From assembly GCA_910578645.1 (NCBI GenBank), contig CAJTQI010000001.1:310001-374000 (forward strand): a DNA stretch of 64,000 nt, read 5' to 3'. The DNA comes from an uncultured Lachnospiraceae bacterium. Its GTDB lineage: Bacteria; Bacillota; Clostridia; Lachnospirales; Lachnospiraceae. The translations under genes were made by a program, and so were the position numbers. The notes below the pieces were generated by a model. It did no database searches. It worked only from the letters and a program-made list of their open reading frames with translations, and was not told the origin of the DNA. Positions 41,936-51,281 of the stretch are shown here, one piece after another; position 1 is the first letter of the stretch; each line of letters opens with the position of its first letter.

Positions 41936-42865
41936 ATGAGTTTAGGGGAAAACTTACAGTATTTAAGAAAAAAAGAAAATATTACACAGGAACAGCTTGC
42001 GGAACAGTTAGATGTCTCCAGACAATCAGTATCCAAATGGGAATCCGATACTACTTACCCGGAGATGAATACGCTGCTCCAATTATGTCGGATGTTCCAT
42101 TGCAGTATGGATGACCTTGTACAGGGAAATATCCACGACATCAATATAGAAGGTAAAACCGAATATGACGTCCATATGAATCTTTTTAGCAAACTTATTT
42201 CGTTGGGTGTTGGAATTATCCTCTTTGGTATATCCTTCATGTCTCTTCTTTATGGTATCAATTACTTTATAAGCACCGGCGCAGAAGTTATTAAAGAAGA
42301 TTTTGCCAACATGATATTTTTAATTTTTGTCACAATCGGCACGGCAATCTTGATTGTAATAGGAATACAACATTCAAATTTTATCAACAAAAACCAACTA
42401 ATTGAAAATTTTTATACACAAAAAGAAGTAGATTCCTTCAATAAGAAATTTTCGGTTATGATTGCAGCAGGTGTATCGCTTATATTAATAGGCGTTATCT
42501 TATTATTGGGTTCGGAATCAATTTATCCGCAAATTAGCTCCAATGAATACCTTGAATCTCTTATTATGTCGTTGTTTATGTTATTTGTTTCCATAGCCGT
42601 CATGATACTTATCTACGCTTGTATACAAAAAAGCAAATACAACATAGAAGAGTACAACAAGGCAATGGACAAAGAATCAAATACTTATAAAAGAGAAAAG
42701 TTAAAAAATACCATAAACGGATGTATTATGCTACTCAGCACGATTATTTATCTTTTCTTATCTTCCCGGTCCGGTAATTTTGGTATGCCCTACTGTATGA
42801 CTTTTGCGGTAGGCGGCATTTGTTGCTGCATTGCTTCAATTATTGTAAATTACAAAAAAGATTAA
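41936..42865 (+). CDS. XRE-family regulator with membrane-spanning C-terminus
   Basis: A 309-aa protein. Residues about 4-60 are a helix-turn-helix (LGENLQYLRKKENITQEQLAEQLDVSRQSVSKWESD). Residues about 80-305 hold six or so hydrophobic helices in pairs. The ATG at 41936 follows GGAGGAGAAA; an ATG four codons earlier lies inside the ribosome site. Membrane-tied XRE proteins of this design are common in Firmicutes, often with unknown signals. It stands alone in front of a hairpin element. Confidence 0.88.
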   Translation: MSLGENLQYLRKKENITQEQLAEQLDVSRQSVSKWESDTTYPEMNTLLQLCRMFHCSMDDLVQGNIHDINIEGKTEYDVHMNLFSKLISLGVGIILFGISFMSLLYGINYFISTGAEVIKEDFANMIFLIFVTIGTAILIVIGIQHSNFINKNQLIENFYTQKEVDSFNKKFSVMIAAGVSLILIGVILLLGSESIYPQISSNEYLESLIMSLFMLFVSIAVMILIYACIQKSKYNIEEYNKAMDKESNTYKREKLKNTINGCIMLLSTIIYLFLSSRSGNFGMPYCMTFAVGGICCCIASIIVNYKKD

Positions 42866-42875
42866 TACAAAATGT

Positions 42876-42980
42876 AAAAAGGCTGCTGCAAAATGGCAAT
42901 CCATAACAATATATAGTATAAGTAAAGCGAATGCAAAAACCATATATTGGAGATACGCCATATTTGCGACAGCCTTTTTT
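42876..42980. repeat. 105-bp nested inverted-repeat element (MITE-like or bidirectional terminator)
   Basis: The outer arms are AAAAAGGCTG-CTGCAAAATGGC (42876-42897) and GCCATATTTGCG-ACAGCCTTTTTT (42957-42980). An inner perfect pair is CAATATAT (42907-42914)/ATATATTG (42942-42949). A GGCTGTCGCAAAT-type end is reminiscent of transposon termini. The trailing T-run also makes it a usable terminator for the XRE gene. No coding sequence is present. Confidence 0.6.
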
Positions 42981-43017
42981 GTATCAATCCATATTTTTCA
43001 TCAAATCTTCTTATTTA

Positions 43018-43881
43018 TTAAGACTTTTTTACAAACTTACGGTACGCTGCCTCCCAATATTTTTCAGGAATATCCGGCCACTTCACCGTACCTTCCGCTT
43101 CTTTACACATATCCATAGCCAATTTCAAACAAGGTGCACAGTAATCGTCTCCCGTATGTAAAACATGCAGGGTAAGTTTCGCCCAGTGTAACGCCTTTTC
43201 CATAATACCTGAAGTTTCAAACTCTTTCTTTAATGCATCTAAGTCATAATCCAACTGGAAAAATTGTTCTTTCCATCCGTCCTTCGTGCCATGCAGAATC
43301 ATATACTGTGTCTTACCGTCATGATACCATGGAACTCCTACAGAGCCTGGATGAATCAACTTTTTATTACCGCGTACAATCGTTTCCTGAATATGGGTAT
43401 GCCCGCTGACCAATAAATCCACATCCAGTCCGGACATAATACTTTCTAAATTTTCATTTTCCGGTATAAGCAGTTCATTGGAAGAAGTAAGAGAACCATG
43501 GCAATACCTGAAATCAGAATACCCTTCTTTCCGGTAAACACCCTGTATATCTATACTTTCATAAAAATCCAAATCCTTCTTCGACAAATTCTCATAGGTG
43601 TAGAGCAAATTACCGCTTGCAGAAGAGAAAGTCCATCTTTCCTCAGGATTTTTCCTGTGGTTTAACATATAATCTTCTCTGTTTCCTCTGATAAAATAAC
43701 AGCGGTACTCTTTTTGCATGTTATATATGATTTCCATTGTCTTGTGCGGATAAGGACAATCACTAATATAATCCCCAAGAAAAAGAAATTCATCCGCATT
43801 CTGGTCAAGGGCATGTCTGATACATCTCTCAAGTGCCACATGGTTGGCATGGATATCTGCAAGAACGGCAAGTTTTATCAT
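43018..43881 (-). CDS. Calcineurin-like metallophosphoesterase
   Basis: Predicted cytoplasmic phosphoesterase (287 aa). Metal-site motifs LADIHANH (residues 7-14), FLGDYISDCP (about residue 35), IRGNRE (about residue 64) and VSGHTHI followed by HPGSVGVPW are complete. Residues from about 215 form an extra C-terminal part of unknown fold. Its start overlaps the gyrA stop (ATGA), so it is translated with gyrase. Substrate is unknown. Confidence 0.9.
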   Translation of the reverse strand: MIKLAVLADIHANHVALERCIRHALDQNADEFLFLGDYISDCPYPHKTMEIIYNMQKEYRCYFIRGNREDYMLNHRKNPEERWTFSSASGNLLYTYENLSKKDLDFYESIDIQGVYRKEGYSDFRYCHGSLTSSNELLIPENENLESIMSGLDVDLLVSGHTHIQETIVRGNKKLIHPGSVGVPWYHDGKTQYMILHGTKDGWKEQFFQLDYDLDALKKEFETSGIMEKALHWAKLTLHVLHTGDDYCAPCLKLAMDMCKEAEGTVKWPDIPEKYWEAAYRKFVKKS

Positions 43882-46448
43882 AAATCAGTGTCCTCTATGG
43901 GAAGTGTCACTTCCTCGTCTATCTCTTGTGGAATATTATATTTCTCATCCTCCGGGATATCTTCCATAGCATCTTCGATGTTCTCGAACTCCTGATTGCC
44001 GTCGCTTAATTTTTCCCGTACTTTGGCAATCTTGGCAACCCTCACATTGTCATCCAAATTAATCATCTTGACGCCGGAAGTAATTCTTCCAAGGGTAGAG
44101 ATATCTTCCATTCTAAGCTGTATGATAATACCTTCGGTTGTTATCATCATAATCTCATGGTCATCATTGACTGCCTTGACGCCTACCACATCGCCAGTTT
44201 TCTCGGTAATCTTATAACACTTGATACCTTTGCCGCCACGTTTCTGGACAGTAAACTCATCCAGGTAAGTCCTTTTGCCCATTCCATTCTCAGACACAAT
44301 CAGAAGAGAATCTCCCTGGTGGTCTAACTGCATACCGACTATCTCATCTCCATCGGATAAATTCATACCTATAACGCCCATGGAAGCCCGTCCTGTATGC
44401 CTCACATCCGTCTCCTTGAACCGAATACACATGCCAAGCTTCGTAACCAGGAATATTTCCGTCTCATGGGACGTAATCTTAACTTCAATCAGTTCATCAT
44501 CTTCACGTAGATTAATGGCAGCAAGTCCGTTCTTTCTTACATTGCTAAACTCCATAACGGAAGTCTTCTTCACAATGCCGTTCTTGGTAACCATAAACAG
44601 ATTCTTATGCTCTTCATATTCCTTAATCGGAATCATAGCCGATATCTTTTCACCGGGATTAAGCTGCAATATATTGACAATCGCAATTCCTCTTGTAGTC
44701 CTTCCCGATTCAGGTATTTCATAGGCTTTCAGACGGTATACACGTCCTAAGTTAGTAAAGAACATGAGATAATGGTGAGTAGTCGTCATCAGAAGGTCTT
44801 CGATATAATCTTCCTCAATTGTCTGCATACCCTTGATACCTTTGCCGCCACGGTTCTGTGCCTTGAAGTTATCCACGGTCATACGTTTCACATAGCCAAG
44901 ACTGGTCATGGCAATTACCGTATTTTCTCTTGGAATCAAGTCTTCCATATTGATATCATATACATCGAAACCAATCTGGCTGCGTCTCTCATCTCCGTAC
45001 TTATCCGATATTACTAATATCTCATCTCTAATAACGCCAAGAAGAAGTTTTTCATCCGCAAGAATGGCTTTCAACTCGGCAATTTTCGCCATCAACTCTT
45101 TATGTTCATTTTCAAGTTTCTCTCTTTCCAGTCCTGTCAAGGCACGCAGACGCATATCCACAATGGCCTGTGCCTGCACGTCCGAAAACTGGAATCGCTC
45201 AATCAGCCTTTCTTTCGCAATCTGCGTCGTCTGGCTGCTCCTAATAATCTGTATCACCTCATCGATATGGTCAAGCGCAATCAGAAGACCCTGTAAAATA
45301 TGGTCTCTTTCTTCCGCCTTGTTCAAATCATATTTCGTTCTTCTTGTGACCACTTCTTCCTGGTGTCTCAAGTAATGGACTAACATATCTAGGAGGTTCA
45401 TGACTTTCGGTTCATTATTTACCAGTGCAAGCATAATCACACCGAAAGAATCCTGTAACTGTGTATGTTTATATAATTGATTTAAGATAACATTGGCATT
45501 GGCGTCCTTGCGAAGCTCAATCACAATCCTCATACCTTCACGGTTTGTCTCATCGCGCAGGTCTGTAATCCCATCAACTTTCTTCAATTTTACAAGGTCG
45601 GCAATCTTTAGGATAAGGTTTGCCTTATTGACCATATAAGGAAGCTCCGTAACAATAATACGGCTCTTTCCGTTGGCCATTGTCTCAATATCCGTCACGG
45701 CGCGCACTCTTACCTTACCGCGTCCCGTGCGGTACGCTTCCTCAGCCCCTCTTGTTCCCAGAATAATGCCACCGGTAGGAAAATCAGGAGCTTTTACTAT
45801 ACTCAATATTTCTTCTATACTGGTCTTTCTGTCTTCCTCAATCCGGTTGTCTATTATCTTAACAACGGCATGTATGACTTCCCTCAGATTGTGAGGAGGA
45901 ATATTCGTTGCCATGCCTACGGCGATACCGGAAGTACCGTTTACAAGTAAATTCGGATAACGGCTTGGCAATACGGTAGGCTCTTTCTCCGTATCATCGA
46001 AATTCGGTACGAAATCTACCGTATTTTTATTGATATCTGCAAGAAGCTCCATGGAAATCTTACTGAGCCTTGCTTCCGTATAACGCATCGCGGCCGCACC
46101 GTCCCCATCCACAGAACCGAAATTTCCGTGTCCGTCTACAAGTGGATAACGGGTAGACCATTCCTGTGCCATATTAACCAAGGCGCCATAAATTGAACTG
46201 TCCCCATGAGGATGATATTTACCCATGGTATCACCTACGATACGGGCGCTCTTCCTGTGGGGCTTATCCGGGCCATTGTTCAGCTCAATCATGGAATACA
46301 GAACCCGACGCTGCACAGGCTTTAGCCCATCCCTCACATCAGGCAGAGCACGGGCAGCGATAACGCTCATGGCATAATCGATATAAGCATCTTCCATTTT
46401 TTTCTTAAGGTCTACTTCCTCAATCTTATCAAAAATCTTATCGTCCAT
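43878..46448 (-). CDS. gyrA: DNA gyrase subunit A
   Basis: Breakage-reunion subunit of gyrase, which introduces negative supercoils with GyrB. The 856-aa product has YAMSVIAARALPDVRDGLKPVQRRVLY, the catalytic Tyr in GAAAMRYTEARLSKI (about residue 122) and six C-terminal beta-propeller blades; the GyrA-box QNRGGKGIKG (about residue 534) marks gyrase rather than topoisomerase IV. An acidic tail (EDIPEDEKYN) ends it. GGAG precedes the start. It lies 46 bp after gyrB. Confidence 0.98.
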   Translation of the reverse strand: MDDKIFDKIEEVDLKKKMEDAYIDYAMSVIAARALPDVRDGLKPVQRRVLYSMIELNNGPDKPHRKSARIVGDTMGKYHPHGDSSIYGALVNMAQEWSTRYPLVDGHGNFGSVDGDGAAAMRYTEARLSKISMELLADINKNTVDFVPNFDDTEKEPTVLPSRYPNLLVNGTSGIAVGMATNIPPHNLREVIHAVVKIIDNRIEEDRKTSIEEILSIVKAPDFPTGGIILGTRGAEEAYRTGRGKVRVRAVTDIETMANGKSRIIVTELPYMVNKANLILKIADLVKLKKVDGITDLRDETNREGMRIVIELRKDANANVILNQLYKHTQLQDSFGVIMLALVNNEPKVMNLLDMLVHYLRHQEEVVTRRTKYDLNKAEERDHILQGLLIALDHIDEVIQIIRSSQTTQIAKERLIERFQFSDVQAQAIVDMRLRALTGLEREKLENEHKELMAKIAELKAILADEKLLLGVIRDEILVISDKYGDERRSQIGFDVYDINMEDLIPRENTVIAMTSLGYVKRMTVDNFKAQNRGGKGIKGMQTIEEDYIEDLLMTTTHHYLMFFTNLGRVYRLKAYEIPESGRTTRGIAIVNILQLNPGEKISAMIPIKEYEEHKNLFMVTKNGIVKKTSVMEFSNVRKNGLAAINLREDDELIEVKITSHETEIFLVTKLGMCIRFKETDVRHTGRASMGVIGMNLSDGDEIVGMQLDHQGDSLLIVSENGMGKRTYLDEFTVQKRGGKGIKCYKITEKTGDVVGVKAVNDDHEIMMITTEGIIIQLRMEDISTLGRITSGVKMINLDDNVRVAKIAKVREKLSDGNQEFENIEDAMEDIPEDEKYNIPQEIDEEVTLPIEDTDL

Positions 46449-46494
46449 TATCCACTCCTATATATGAAGACAATCCATGAGTAAACTTCCCATC

Positions 46495-48411
46495 CTATAT
46501 ATCCAGGTTCTTGACAAACTTCGCATTCTCCTCTATAAAAATTCTTCTCGGCTCCACCTTATCTCCCATCAATGTATTAAAAGTAAGGTCAACTTCAGAC
46601 TCCTCTTCTTCATCGATATTAACACGCAGCAAAATACGTTTTTCAGGGTCCATGGTTGTCTCCCATAACTGTTCCGCATCCATCTCGCCTAATCCTTTGT
46701 AACGCTGTATCTTATTATTCTGGTCGCGCCCCACTTCCGCAAGAAGTTTTTCCAACTCTTCGTCGCTGTACGCATACCATACCTGCCTGTTTTTTTCCAA
46801 TTTATAAAGAGGCGGTTTCGCAAGATATACATGTCCTTGTTTAATCAGTTCCGGCATGAAACGGTATATAAATGTGAGCATCAATGTGGCGATATGCGCA
46901 CCATCCACATCCGCATCCGTCATAATAATAATCTTATCATACCGAAGTTTACTGATATCGAAATCTTCATGGATGCCTGTGCCAAACGCCGTAATCATTG
47001 CTTTAATCTCCGCATTGGCATATATTTTATCCAGCCTGGCCTTCTCCACATTCAATATTTTACCACGCAGGGGAAGAATAGCCTGCGTCGCACGGCTCCT
47101 GGCAGTCTTGGCGGAACCTCCCGCAGAATCCCCCTCTACAATATAAATTTCACAGTTTTTAGGGTCTTTGTCAGAACAGTCGGCAAGCTTACCCGGAAGA
47201 GCGCTTCCCTCCAATGCCGTTTTACGTCTTGTCAGGTCTCTTGCTTTCCTGGCCGCCTCCCTGGCACGCTGCGCCAGAATAGATTTCTCACAGATTGTCT
47301 TGGCCACCGACGGATTCTGCTCTAGGAAATAAGTGAGCTGTTCACTGACTACATTATCCACAGCCCCTCTTGCCTCGGAATTGCCAAGTTTCTGTTTCGT
47401 CTGTCCTTCAAATTGAGGGTCCTCAATCTTAACGCTGATGATTGCCGTGAGGCCTTCCCTGATATCCTCACCAGAAAGATTCGCCTCATTATCTTTTAAC
47501 AGTTTATTATTACGTGCATAATCATTAAATGTCTTCGTCAATGCATTCCGAAAACCTACCAGATGGGTACCCCCCTCCGGCGTATTGATATTATTGACAA
47601 AAGTATAGACACTCTCATTATAGGAATCGTTATGCTGCAACGCCACTTCCACATAAACGCCATTTTTAGTACCTTCAAAATACATCACATCATTGTATAA
47701 TGCTTCTTTGCTCTTATTCAAATATGTAACAAATTCTTTGATACCGCCTTCATAATGAAATTCTTTCTTCTGCTCTTTTCCCTCTCTTGCATCCATCAGG
47801 ACAATTTTTAGTCCCTTTGTCAAGAAAGCTGTTTCCCGTAACCTCGTCTTTAACGTATCATAATCAAAGACAGTCTCCTCGAAGATAGAAGAATCAGGCA
47901 AGAAATGTACTTTCGTACCGGTTTTTCCTTCTTCGCAATCCCCAACTACCTTAAGCGGATAACATACATGTCCTCTCTCATAACGCTGTTTATATACTTT
48001 ATCATCCAGACAAATCTCTACTTCCAACCAATCAGACAGGGCATTGACAACAGAAGCGCCCACTCCATGTAAACCCCCCGATACTTTATATCCGCCACCG
48101 CCGAATTTACCGCCGGCATGAAGAATCGTAAATACAACCTCTACGGCGGGTATGCCCGCCTTATGGTTAATCCCTACGGGTATGCCTCTTCCATTATCCT
48201 CAACGGTAATAGAATTATCCTGGTTAACCGTCACATAAATCGTATCACAATAACCTGCCAGCGCCTCATCCACCGAATTATCCACAATCTCATAAACCAG
48301 ATGATGAAGACCTCTCACAGAAGTACTTCCGATATACATGCCCGGTCTTTTTCTTACAGCCTCAAGACCTTCCAAAATCTGTATTTGGTCAGCACCGTAT
48401 TCATTAGCCAT
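46495..48411 (-). CDS. gyrB: DNA gyrase subunit B
   Basis: ATPase subunit of gyrase, 638 aa. Visible are the ATP-site NSVDEALAGYCD and GRGIPVG, the glycine-rich GGLHGVGASVVNAL lid region, and the TOPRIM motifs EGDSAGGSAK and MTDADVDGAHI. Length fits the shorter Gram-positive type. The ribosome site GGTGG lies five bases before the ATG. Downstream of recF by 84 bp and upstream of gyrA. Confidence 0.98.
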   Translation of the reverse strand: MANEYGADQIQILEGLEAVRKRPGMYIGSTSVRGLHHLVYEIVDNSVDEALAGYCDTIYVTVNQDNSITVEDNGRGIPVGINHKAGIPAVEVVFTILHAGGKFGGGGYKVSGGLHGVGASVVNALSDWLEVEICLDDKVYKQRYERGHVCYPLKVVGDCEEGKTGTKVHFLPDSSIFEETVFDYDTLKTRLRETAFLTKGLKIVLMDAREGKEQKKEFHYEGGIKEFVTYLNKSKEALYNDVMYFEGTKNGVYVEVALQHNDSYNESVYTFVNNINTPEGGTHLVGFRNALTKTFNDYARNNKLLKDNEANLSGEDIREGLTAIISVKIEDPQFEGQTKQKLGNSEARGAVDNVVSEQLTYFLEQNPSVAKTICEKSILAQRAREAARKARDLTRRKTALEGSALPGKLADCSDKDPKNCEIYIVEGDSAGGSAKTARSRATQAILPLRGKILNVEKARLDKIYANAEIKAMITAFGTGIHEDFDISKLRYDKIIIMTDADVDGAHIATLMLTFIYRFMPELIKQGHVYLAKPPLYKLEKNRQVWYAYSDEELEKLLAEVGRDQNNKIQRYKGLGEMDAEQLWETTMDPEKRILLRVNIDEEEESEVDLTFNTLMGDKVEPRRIFIEENAKFVKNLDI

Positions 48412-48495
48412 TTATCCACCATGCCCTTCTTTACTACAAGATTTATCACTATCTTCCCACCTTATTTACAGATTGGAATTTTATATTATAAATCT

Positions 48496-49593
48496 TTAAC
48501 AACTGACTGAATTTGTATCTGCTATTCTGCCATTTTCAATATGAAATACTTTGTTAATTTCAAACCTGTTATTTACAAATTCATCCAAACCCGTACAGGT
48601 TATGATTGTCTGTATATCACCGATTGTACTAAGAAGATAATTTTGCCTGTTGCTGTCAAGTTCCGACAATACATCATCCAGAAGAAGCACCGGATTTTCT
48701 TTCGTAATTTTTTTCACCAACTCAATCTCTGACAATTTTAAAGAAAGAGCAGCCGTCCTTTGTTGGCCCTGTGAACCGAATTTACGGATGTCAATATCTC
48801 CCACCGCAAAGCAAAAATCATCCCTATGGGGTCCAACCGTTGTCTGCTTTAACTTAACATCTCTTTCCTGATTTACCAAAAGACTCTTCTCGTAATCCTC
48901 TATTTGAATGTCAGGTTCATACTGAATTATCAACTCTTCCCTGCCACCCGATAGTTTTCTGTGTATTTCAAATATGATTTCATTCAACTGTTCTACGAAT
49001 ATTTTTCTTCTCTCTATAATCTTACTTCCAAAAGAAAGAAGCTGGGAATCCCATATATTCAATGTATCTCTGAGAGACGGATTAAAATACATATCTTTGA
49101 GAAGTTTGTTGCGTTGGTTTACGGTCTTATTATAGTGATTAAGATTATAAAGATAAAATTTATCCAGTTGACACAATTCCATATCAACGAATCTTCTTCT
49201 CTCCGCAGGACCATTTTTGATAATACTTAAATCTTCAGGAGAAAAGAAAACGACATTCAATAAACCGATTAATTCTGCGGCTTTTTTAATTTTCTGCCCG
49301 TCTATCGCAATTCCTTTAGACTTATTCTTGCGAAGATGCATGTCCACTCTCGTCTCCATGCCATCCTTTTCAAGATAAGTCCTGATATGGGCTTCCTCTT
49401 TACTGAAATTGATGATATCCCTGTCCTTGCTACCTTTGTGTGACTTCGTAATGGCCGACACATATATCGCCTCAAGAATATTTGTCTTGCCCTGGGCATT
49501 ATCGCCATAGAGAATATTCGTCCCACTGTCAAACTCAATATGTAAGGAATCATAATTCCTGAAATCTGCTAACTCCAATGATTTTATAATCAT
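48496..49593 (-). CDS. recF: DNA replication and repair protein RecF
   Basis: SMC-like ATPase that loads RecA at gaps (365 aa). Walker A YGDNAQGKTNILEAI (residues 34-48), signature GSQGQQRTAALSLKL and Walker B PVLLLDDVLSELD are present. Its ATG shares one base with the yaaA stop (TGATG), showing tight coupling. Confidence 0.97.
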   Translation of the reverse strand: MIIKSLELADFRNYDSLHIEFDSGTNILYGDNAQGKTNILEAIYVSAITKSHKGSKDRDIINFSKEEAHIRTYLEKDGMETRVDMHLRKNKSKGIAIDGQKIKKAAELIGLLNVVFFSPEDLSIIKNGPAERRRFVDMELCQLDKFYLYNLNHYNKTVNQRNKLLKDMYFNPSLRDTLNIWDSQLLSFGSKIIERRKIFVEQLNEIIFEIHRKLSGGREELIIQYEPDIQIEDYEKSLLVNQERDVKLKQTTVGPHRDDFCFAVGDIDIRKFGSQGQQRTAALSLKLSEIELVKKITKENPVLLLDDVLSELDSNRQNYLLSTIGDIQTIITCTGLDEFVNNRFEINKVFHIENGRIADTNSVSC

Positions 49594-49802
49594 CAGTTTT
49601 CTACCCTAACCTGTTGTCCGTCAAATTCTATCACATCACCCGGATGTATCTTCTTCCCGCGCTGAACTACTACCTCACCGTTTACTTTGACGAAGCCTTC
49701 TTGTATTTCAATCTTGGCGTCCACGCCGGAATCCACCAGGCCCGCCAATTTCATCGCCTGCCCGAGCTTGATAAAATCGTCTCTGATTTTTATTGTTTCC
49801 AT
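49593..49802 (-). CDS. yaaA: S4-domain RNA-binding protein YaaA/RlbA
   Basis: A 69-aa protein consisting of an S4 RNA-binding domain (IKLGQAMKLAGLVDSGVDAKIEIQEGFVKVNGEVVVQRGKKIHPGD). It sits between dnaN and recF as in Bacillus. The METIKI start at 49802 has AAAGGA upstream; a longer frame begins in the spacer. It is thought to act in ribosome assembly. Confidence 0.95.
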   Translation of the reverse strand: METIKIRDDFIKLGQAMKLAGLVDSGVDAKIEIQEGFVKVNGEVVVQRGKKIHPGDVIEFDGQQVRVEN

Positions 49803-49867
49803 GTTTTTCCTTTTTATTCCCCTTAAACACAAAAAACGTTTATATAACGAAATGTTTATAAGACCTA

Positions 49868-50977
49868 TCAGTTTACGGTCGTAAAATTAACCGGAAGTAT
49901 CACATAAATATAGGTTCCCTCTGCATTCCTGATAAAGCAAGGCGCCTTCGGGTTTACCATATACAAATCAATCACTTCATCCTCTATGACACGCAAAGAA
50001 TCTATGAGAAACTTCGGATTAAACCCTATCATTAAATCCTTACCTTCTTTGGATATATCTATCTCTTCATCCATACTTCCCACAGTCGTGTTCATCCTAA
50101 GCTGCATGGAACCGTCCGCAATATTAATGATGACCGGTTTCTTATCCCCTTCCTTCACAAGCAGGGTAGCCCTGTCGATACAATCCAACAATTCTTTCTT
50201 ATTAATCTTTACTTTTGTCTCATAATCCGTGGACAACATCTGGTCAATCCTGAAATATTCTCCTTCAATCAGCCTGGAAACCACAATCGTCCTGGAAAAC
50301 TCAAATAAAACATGCTTATCCGTGAAATAAATGCTGACGTCCTTATCCGTATCCCCAGAAAGAATCTTGCTGATTTCATTCAATGTTTTGCCAGGAACCA
50401 CCACTTTTTTACTTTCATAAGAATTTTTCATCAAAACTTTTCTGATAGAAATTCTATGTCCGTCTAACGACACGACTTTTAATGTGTCATGGTTAATCTC
50501 AAAAAGCTCTCCTGTCATAATTTTATTATTGTCATTGTCCGCTATAGAAAAAATTGTCTGCCTTATAATTTCTTTTAAAGTGAACTGTGAAATCACTACG
50601 CTGTCATTTCTTTCAATTTCCGGAAGAAATGAAAAATCATCGCCGGATTTACCTATAATATTAAATTTAGCTTTCTCACATGTAATCGCTGTCTTAAAAG
50701 AATCATTTGTCTTAATCGTAACATCATTATCCGGAAGTTTTCTCACAATCTCTAAGAAAATTTTCGCATCCAATGCAATGATTCCCTTTTCAATAATCTC
50801 ACCGTCAATTACAGTTTCAATTCCTAATTCCATATCATTGGCAGTCAGTTTAATTTCACCGTTTCTTGTATCAATTAAGATACATTCCAGGATAGACATT
50901 GTAGTCTTACTGGGAACTGCCTTTGATACAGTCTGGACACCACTCAAAAGATTGGATTTTGTACATACAATTTTCAT
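49868..50977 (-). CDS. dnaN: DNA polymerase III sliding clamp (beta subunit)
   Basis: Ring-forming processivity clamp, 369 aa in three similar domains. The N-terminus MKIVCTKSNLLSGVQTVSKAV and the C-terminal ending YVILPVNF (close to the conserved YLIMPM-type end) identify it. ATG 50977 is the conserved family start, with AAAGGA about 13 bases upstream; the longer frame to 51010 is less likely. Confidence 0.97.
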   Translation of the reverse strand: MKIVCTKSNLLSGVQTVSKAVPSKTTMSILECILIDTRNGEIKLTANDMELGIETVIDGEIIEKGIIALDAKIFLEIVRKLPDNDVTIKTNDSFKTAITCEKAKFNIIGKSGDDFSFLPEIERNDSVVISQFTLKEIIRQTIFSIADNDNNKIMTGELFEINHDTLKVVSLDGHRISIRKVLMKNSYESKKVVVPGKTLNEISKILSGDTDKDVSIYFTDKHVLFEFSRTIVVSRLIEGEYFRIDQMLSTDYETKVKINKKELLDCIDRATLLVKEGDKKPVIINIADGSMQLRMNTTVGSMDEEIDISKEGKDLMIGFNPKFLIDSLRVIEDEVIDLYMVNPKAPCFIRNAEGTYIYVILPVNFTTVN

Positions 50978-51281
50978 TCGTGTATAACTTCCTTTCTTAC
51001 ATATAAACAATTTTTGAAGCAGCCTTAAAGTTATATATTAATATTTTATTCCGTAATCTTAGTAATAATAGGTGTTGATAAGTGTATAACCCTATCCATT
51101 ATACTATTTTTCAGTGAAAAAGAAAACGATTAGGGTGTTAAAAACTTTGGATAACCTGAAAATAATCTGTAAGTTATCAACATGCATAGCCATAACATTT
51201 TGGTCAGGTGAAACATGTTTTTCCTGTATCAACATAGATTTTACATGATATTAACATCACTTGTGGACAAGAATGTTAATA
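50978..51281. other. oriC part 1 (dnaA-dnaN spacer) with DnaA boxes
   Basis: The spacer contains TGTTGATAA (51073-51081), AGTGTATAA (51081-51089), TTTGGATAA (51146-51154), TTATCAACA (51174-51182) and TGTGGACAA (51262-51270). All are within one to two bases of the TTATCCACA box or its complement. With the other dnaA flank this forms a bipartite origin like that of Bacillus. Confidence 0.75.
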
